Shown: in pieces, positions 6,777 through 9,982 of the stretch
Layout of the letters: each line of letters opens with the position of its first letter
Numbering within the stretch: position 1 is the stretch's first letter
Source: Candidatus Cloacimonadota bacterium
Lineage (GTDB): Bacteria; Cloacimonadota; Cloacimonadia; Cloacimonadales; TCS61
DNA length: 9,982 bases
Assembly: GCA_029932755.1 (NCBI GenBank)
Contig: JAOZPK010000086.1
Span: forward strand, 1-9,982
Direction: 5' to 3'
Position numbers and translations under genes: made by a program
The notes under the pieces: model-generated
Seen by the model: the letters and a program-made list of their open reading frames with translations, nothing else
Databases searched by the model: none
Told to the model about the DNA's origin: nothing

Positions 6777-7880
6777 ATGTTTATTCCCAGTGCAAAATCT
6801 AAATTAAGTTTAATTCTTTTAATGCTTGTTGCAATAGCATTATTTATTTGGGTAGAAAATTCACGAGTTTTTATTAGTGATAAATATTATGAAGAGAAGC
6901 TTGCAGCATCAAAATTAATGCAAAGTGCTGAATTGGCTATCAAAGAACATAGAAATTCGGAAGGAATATATATTGATGAAGTGAACGACCCGAATAAGAC
7001 TGCAATGATCGGTGATAAACAATCTCCAATTGTTACAGATCGTGGTGATCTTACTTCTAAACTTACGAGTTTAAATCCGAATTTCGCTGCAGTGATCGTG
7101 GAGATGTTCAAAGAATCGAATTTGAAAAAAGGTGACAAAATAGCGATTAGTTATACGGGTTCTTTTCCTGCATTAAATATTGCTGTTTTAAGTGCTTCAA
7201 AGGTTTTAGAATTAGAACCCATCATCATCTCCTCGGTTGGAGCTTCTATGTTTGGAGCTACAGATCCCGAATTTACATGGCTCGATATGGAAGAATTTTT
7301 TATCCAACAAAATATATTTGAATATAAAAGTATAGCTGCTTCTATAGGTGGTGGACGTGATCTTGGCAGAGGATTAAGTAAAAACGGTCGCGAACTCATA
7401 ATAAAAAATATTAATAAGCATGATATTCAATTAGTTCGTGAAGAAACACTTGAACAGAATATTGCTAAGAAAATGGAAATTTATGAAACTTCAAGCCAAA
7501 ATAATATTGTTCTTTATATAAATATCGGAGGAGGACTTTCCAGTATTGGAGCTACTATAAATGGGAGATTAATCGATCCTGGATTACATCGATATCTTAC
7601 ATTAACAAATCCACCTCTAAAGGGTACAATGCTGCTTTTTGCTGATGAAGGTATTCCTGTTATTCATTTATTAGATATTACTAAACTTGCTGAAAATAAA
7701 GATCTTCCCTTAGCTCCCGATCCGCTCCCCGAACCTGGAAACGGAAGTATGTTCTCATATGAAAAGTATAATATAACAGTCACAACTTTTTCTTTTGTCA
7801 TTTTACTTGTCTTAATCTTAATTGTGATCTTTTTTGATCACAAAGAATTAAAAATTAAAGATGATGAGATCAATGTTTAG
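6777..7880 (+). CDS. pgsW: Poly-gamma-glutamate system protein PgsW
   Basis: The 367-residue protein has a membrane segment near each end (about 10-26 and 335-353). The large middle part is most likely periplasmic, because the first ten residues are basic and short. The size, topology and gene position next to pgsB and pgsC match the family known as 'poly-gamma-glutamate system protein' (PgsW). Recognisable stretches are IAISYTGSFPALNIAVLSA (about 123-141), SIGGGRDLGRGLS (near 190-203) and NIGGGLSSIGATINGRLIDP (near 250-269). The Gly-rich runs suggest a ligand-binding Rossmann-like core, but I cannot name a reaction. It takes the place where Gram-positive loci carry pgsA/capA, which is not visible here, so it may do part of that job. 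The start is well supported by AAGGAG. The family assignment comes from memory of the family and the context. Confidence 0.85.
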   Translation: MFIPSAKSKLSLILLMLVAIALFIWVENSRVFISDKYYEEKLAASKLMQSAELAIKEHRNSEGIYIDEVNDPNKTAMIGDKQSPIVTDRGDLTSKLTSLNPNFAAVIVEMFKESNLKKGDKIAISYTGSFPALNIAVLSASKVLELEPIIISSVGASMFGATDPEFTWLDMEEFFIQQNIFEYKSIAASIGGGRDLGRGLSKNGRELIIKNINKHDIQLVREETLEQNIAKKMEIYETSSQNNIVLYINIGGGLSSIGATINGRLIDPGLHRYLTLTNPPLKGTMLLFADEGIPVIHLLDITKLAENKDLPLAPDPLPEPGNGSMFSYEKYNITVTTFSFVILLVLILIVIFFDHKELKIKDDEINV

Positions 7881-7881
7881 A

Positions 7882-8757
7882 ATGAAAAAAATACTTTTAT
7901 CAATAGCATTGTTAGGAATAACTCTCTTGGCTATAGCTGCGGATATTCGCTATGATTCAGATCCTGATGAGTTCCTGATCTACAACAGGAGAAACAGTAA
8001 GATATATAATTATTTTCTCCTTAAACCTGCTGAGAATATTTCCTGTACTCTTGTTAATGTTGATTCACTTACCGTATATTCCCGCGTAGTTATTAATAAT
8101 GGATCCGAAATTAATTACCAATATAAAGCGAGAATTGGAAATGAGGAATTGATCTTAGATAAATCCGCTAAATTAAGTGATTCTACCAGAGGTGTGAATG
8201 GAGAAAGTATCTCCAGTTATAATAAATATAAAACAAAAATTTATGAGGAGAAAACGAATTTTTCTATAACGAATATTTCGCAGAATAATCTGATTTTCAA
8301 AATCTCCGGAAATAATGTGGTTAGTTCTAATAAAGAGATCGATTATATTCGTTTCACTCCAAATTTTTATGGGGATGTAAAAACTTTGATCCTCGATGAG
8401 AAGGAATATACATATTACACACCTAAATCTGATAAAATTCAACTCACGCTGGAAGGTCCGATAGTTCTAAAAATTATAAGCAGAATGCTATTTGATACTA
8501 ATTATATAAATAATTCAGGCTATCGTTTCAGGGTGTTTGACAATAGAGATTTTTTTGCGGAATTTACAGAAGAAGCATATAAATCTAAGAACAGCTGGGT
8601 TGAGAATGAGCCTGATATAATTCCTTCTACCGGTGATGTGAATATAATTAAACTACCTGCAGGAATTCATCACCTTTCAATAGAAAATAAAGATAAAAAC
8701 AAAGAATTGATCTTTAGATTTTATATAAATAAAGCTTCTGTTGAGATCGAAAAATGA
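7882..8757 (+). CDS. Exported protein of unknown function in the pgs operon
   Basis: I do not recognise the family. From the ATG at 7882 the protein has 291 residues and begins with a typical signal peptide (MKKILLSIALLG, then AIA at 17-19 for signal peptidase I). No lipobox is seen. The mature part alternates polar and hydrophobic residues as in beta-rich periplasmic proteins, with many Asn, Lys, Ser and Tyr and no further membrane segment. Earlier in-frame ATGs (7861, 7864, 7873) exist. They would overlap pgsW and add a Met/Arg-rich extension before the MKK, so 7882, one base after the pgsW stop, is preferred, although no start has a strong Shine-Dalgarno sequence. The gene overlaps the next by four bases (ATGA). 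Its place between PgsW and a probable outer-membrane barrel suggests a periplasmic role in polymer handling or export. That is inference only. Confidence 0.75.
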   Translation: MKKILLSIALLGITLLAIAADIRYDSDPDEFLIYNRRNSKIYNYFLLKPAENISCTLVNVDSLTVYSRVVINNGSEINYQYKARIGNEELILDKSAKLSDSTRGVNGESISSYNKYKTKIYEEKTNFSITNISQNNLIFKISGNNVVSSNKEIDYIRFTPNFYGDVKTLILDEKEYTYYTPKSDKIQLTLEGPIVLKIISRMLFDTNYINNSGYRFRVFDNRDFFAEFTEEAYKSKNSWVENEPDIIPSTGDVNIIKLPAGIHHLSIENKDKNKELIFRFYINKASVEIEK

Positions 8758-9794
8758 AAAAATACTTATTTTTATGCATAATTATCATTGCAAGTTCTCT
8801 TGCTGCTCAGAATTTTATATTTTACCCTATAATAACGCTGGAAACCGAGTACAATAGTAATATCCTCAACCTCTCACAAAGTGATCTGGATAGATTTGAA
8901 AGTGGGAATGAACCGAATAAATTTTCGCTTGAAACTTCTGATGATCTCATAGCTTCTGCAAAAGTGGAATTGAATCTGAAACACAGATTAATGGCTGGTC
9001 ATACCCAAATTAATAGAATTGCCATAAGTTATAATAAGTTCTTAAAGAACAGTTTTGAAGATAACTATTTTATAGAATTTGCATTAAAACAATATCTAAG
9101 TAGAAAACTTAATTTTGGATTTTATTATTACTATTATCCTGAAATTTATGTAAACAGATACGATAGTGTTTTGGATGCTGAAAATATATTTCGTGATTTT
9201 ACTTATAGTAAGAATAATTATGTTGGAAAATTAAATTACACTCTAAATCCAAAATACCAATTTAATTATAAATTCAGTTTCTCTCAACTTTTTTATAATG
9301 AGTATTTTACAGAATATGATGCAGAAAATTTTGAAAATGGAATTGGAATTAGAATAACTCCGGTAAGTTGGATCAGGATAAATTCCGGTTACGCTTTTAA
9401 AATATCAAATGCAAAAGCCGAAGATGCATTTAGTAGCTCTCAGCAGGTAACAATAATGAAGGATGCATCTTATCAAGCTGATATATTTGATCTTTCGTTT
9501 TACTTTCCTGCAGTAATATCGGTGTTTAATAAGCCGGTAAATTTTAATCTTAGTGCGAAATATGAACATTTCTATTTCCAAGCGGTGAATCAAATAGATG
9601 AATATCATTATGGCAGAGAAGATAAAATTGTAACATTTAATTCTGATGCGAAGTACAAACTAACCGATAACATCTCTCTAAAATATTTTTATAAATACAA
9701 GTTTAGAGATACAGGTTCTCCATACACAAACGTAGAAATAGATAAGGAATACAATTTATATGAAACAGGGATATCTATTAGTTTGTCTCTGTAA
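8754..9794 (+). CDS. Probable outer-membrane beta-barrel protein of the pgs operon
   Basis: The 346-residue protein has a signal peptide (MKKYLFLCIIIIASSLAA, cleavage expected before Gln19). The rest is a series of short amphipathic strands rich in Tyr and Phe, such as IGIRITPVSWIRINSGYAFKI, NFGFYYYYYPEIYVN (five tyrosines at 124-128) and VNFNLSAKYEHFYF. The end is an alternating strand (NLYETGISISLSL). It is Leu-terminated rather than Phe-terminated, which is acceptable for FCB barrels but weakens the call. The mid-part pattern 'KYQFNYKFSFSQLFYNEYF' and 'KLTDNISLKYFYKYKF' is the kind seen in outer-membrane beta-barrel families. The start overlaps the previous stop (ATGA), showing tight coupling. 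Inferred role: the outer-membrane pore or docking protein for polyglutamate. No named family was recognised. Confidence 0.75.
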   Translation: MKKYLFLCIIIIASSLAAQNFIFYPIITLETEYNSNILNLSQSDLDRFESGNEPNKFSLETSDDLIASAKVELNLKHRLMAGHTQINRIAISYNKFLKNSFEDNYFIEFALKQYLSRKLNFGFYYYYYPEIYVNRYDSVLDAENIFRDFTYSKNNYVGKLNYTLNPKYQFNYKFSFSQLFYNEYFTEYDAENFENGIGIRITPVSWIRINSGYAFKISNAKAEDAFSSSQQVTIMKDASYQADIFDLSFYFPAVISVFNKPVNFNLSAKYEHFYFQAVNQIDEYHYGREDKIVTFNSDAKYKLTDNISLKYFYKYKFRDTGSPYTNVEIDKEYNLYETGISISLSL

Positions 9795-9982
9795 TAATAT
9801 AACGACACTTTTGTCAGATCTGTCCCCAAATAGCATACAAAAAAAAACACAAAAACAATTTGCATAATTTACATAATATCTTAAATTTATAGATAAAGTG
9901 TTTTGAATTATAGGTTTGCAGAGATGCTGTGATCTACAACGAAAAGTTACTTTTTTTGGATTAATTATTGCATGTATTTATA
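9795..9982 (+). other. Intergenic region after the operon, no gene seen
   Basis: These 188 AT-rich bases have no open frame with a supporting ribosome site. CAGATCTG (9815-9822) is a perfect 8-base palindrome, and GACA/TGTC (9804-9807 and 9812-9815) could form only a weak 4-bp stem. AAAACAC (9844-9850) and GTGTTTT (9898-9904) are complementary but 47 bases apart. A T-run near 9951-9957 lacks a GC-rich stem before it, so no intrinsic terminator is claimed. An ATG at 9972 has no Shine-Dalgarno sequence and runs off the window. A promoter for a gene further right may lie here, but AT-rich DNA makes any match unconvincing. Confidence 0.5.

Noticed and set aside
9860..9892. Possible promoter, TTGCAT followed by A/T-rich -10-like sequence
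   Set aside because: In DNA this AT-rich such matches are common by chance, the spacing is not good for any one -10 choice, and no gene start is seen downstream within the window.
9804..9957. Possible terminator or mobile-element end (GACA/TGTC, CAGATCTG palindrome, late T-run)
   Set aside because: Stems are only about 4 bp, the palindrome is too short for a loop, the T-run is not preceded by a stem, and there is no second copy or target duplication in the window.
9972..9982. ATG near the right edge as a start of a new gene
   Set aside because: No Shine-Dalgarno sequence precedes it and only three codons are visible.

Overview
The window is AT-rich and every supported gene lies on the + strand, end to end, with gaps of about a dozen bases or less apart from one 87-base gap (6232-6318). 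It looks like one long operon that starts left of the window and ends near 9794. Two proteins carry type IX secretion (T9SS) C-terminal sorting domains of the 'NYPNPFNP' kind. There is also an outer-membrane-type lipoprotein and a beta-barrel-like protein. This points to a diderm (Gram-negative-type) bacterium of the Fibrobacterota-Chlorobiota-Bacteroidota (FCB) assemblage. The mix of a multidomain C25 peptidase with a 'PGDTN.DG...ILPIGVYW' dockerin and a pgsB/pgsC/pgsW cluster reminds me most of Cloacimonadota, but that placement is inference from memory.

Left part (1-4760), surface proteins. The first 62 bases are the tail of a T9SS cargo gene cut by the window edge. Next comes a 1375-residue secreted gingipain-like (peptidase C25) protein with CARDB-like, nidogen-like, PKD, dockerin and T9SS sorting modules. 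It is followed 16 bases later by a small lipoprotein whose mature part is essentially one cohesin domain. A dockerin-bearing secreted protein beside a lipid-anchored cohesin suggests a minimal cellulosome-like attachment system that tethers secreted proteins to the outer membrane.

Right part (4762-9794), a poly-gamma-glutamate (PGA) locus: PgsB (Mur-ligase-like polyglutamate synthase) fused in frame to an RNA-binding RRM domain, PgsC (membrane partner), PgsW (the 'poly-gamma-glutamate system protein' family), an unrecognised exported protein, and a predicted outer-membrane beta-barrel. No pgsA/capA, pgsE or capD gene is visible. PgsB and PgsC would make the polymer at the inner membrane. PgsW and the two exported proteins are candidates for passing it through the periplasm and outer membrane, a step for which the classical Gram-positive pgsBCA system needs no counterpart.

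The last 188 bases (9795-9982) hold no convincing gene, and no strong intrinsic terminator is visible. The points most worth a second look are the cohesin/dockerin pair, the Trp at the usual catalytic-His position of the C25 domain, the PgsB-RRM fusion with three out-of-frame stops at its joint, and the apparent diderm PGA export genes.
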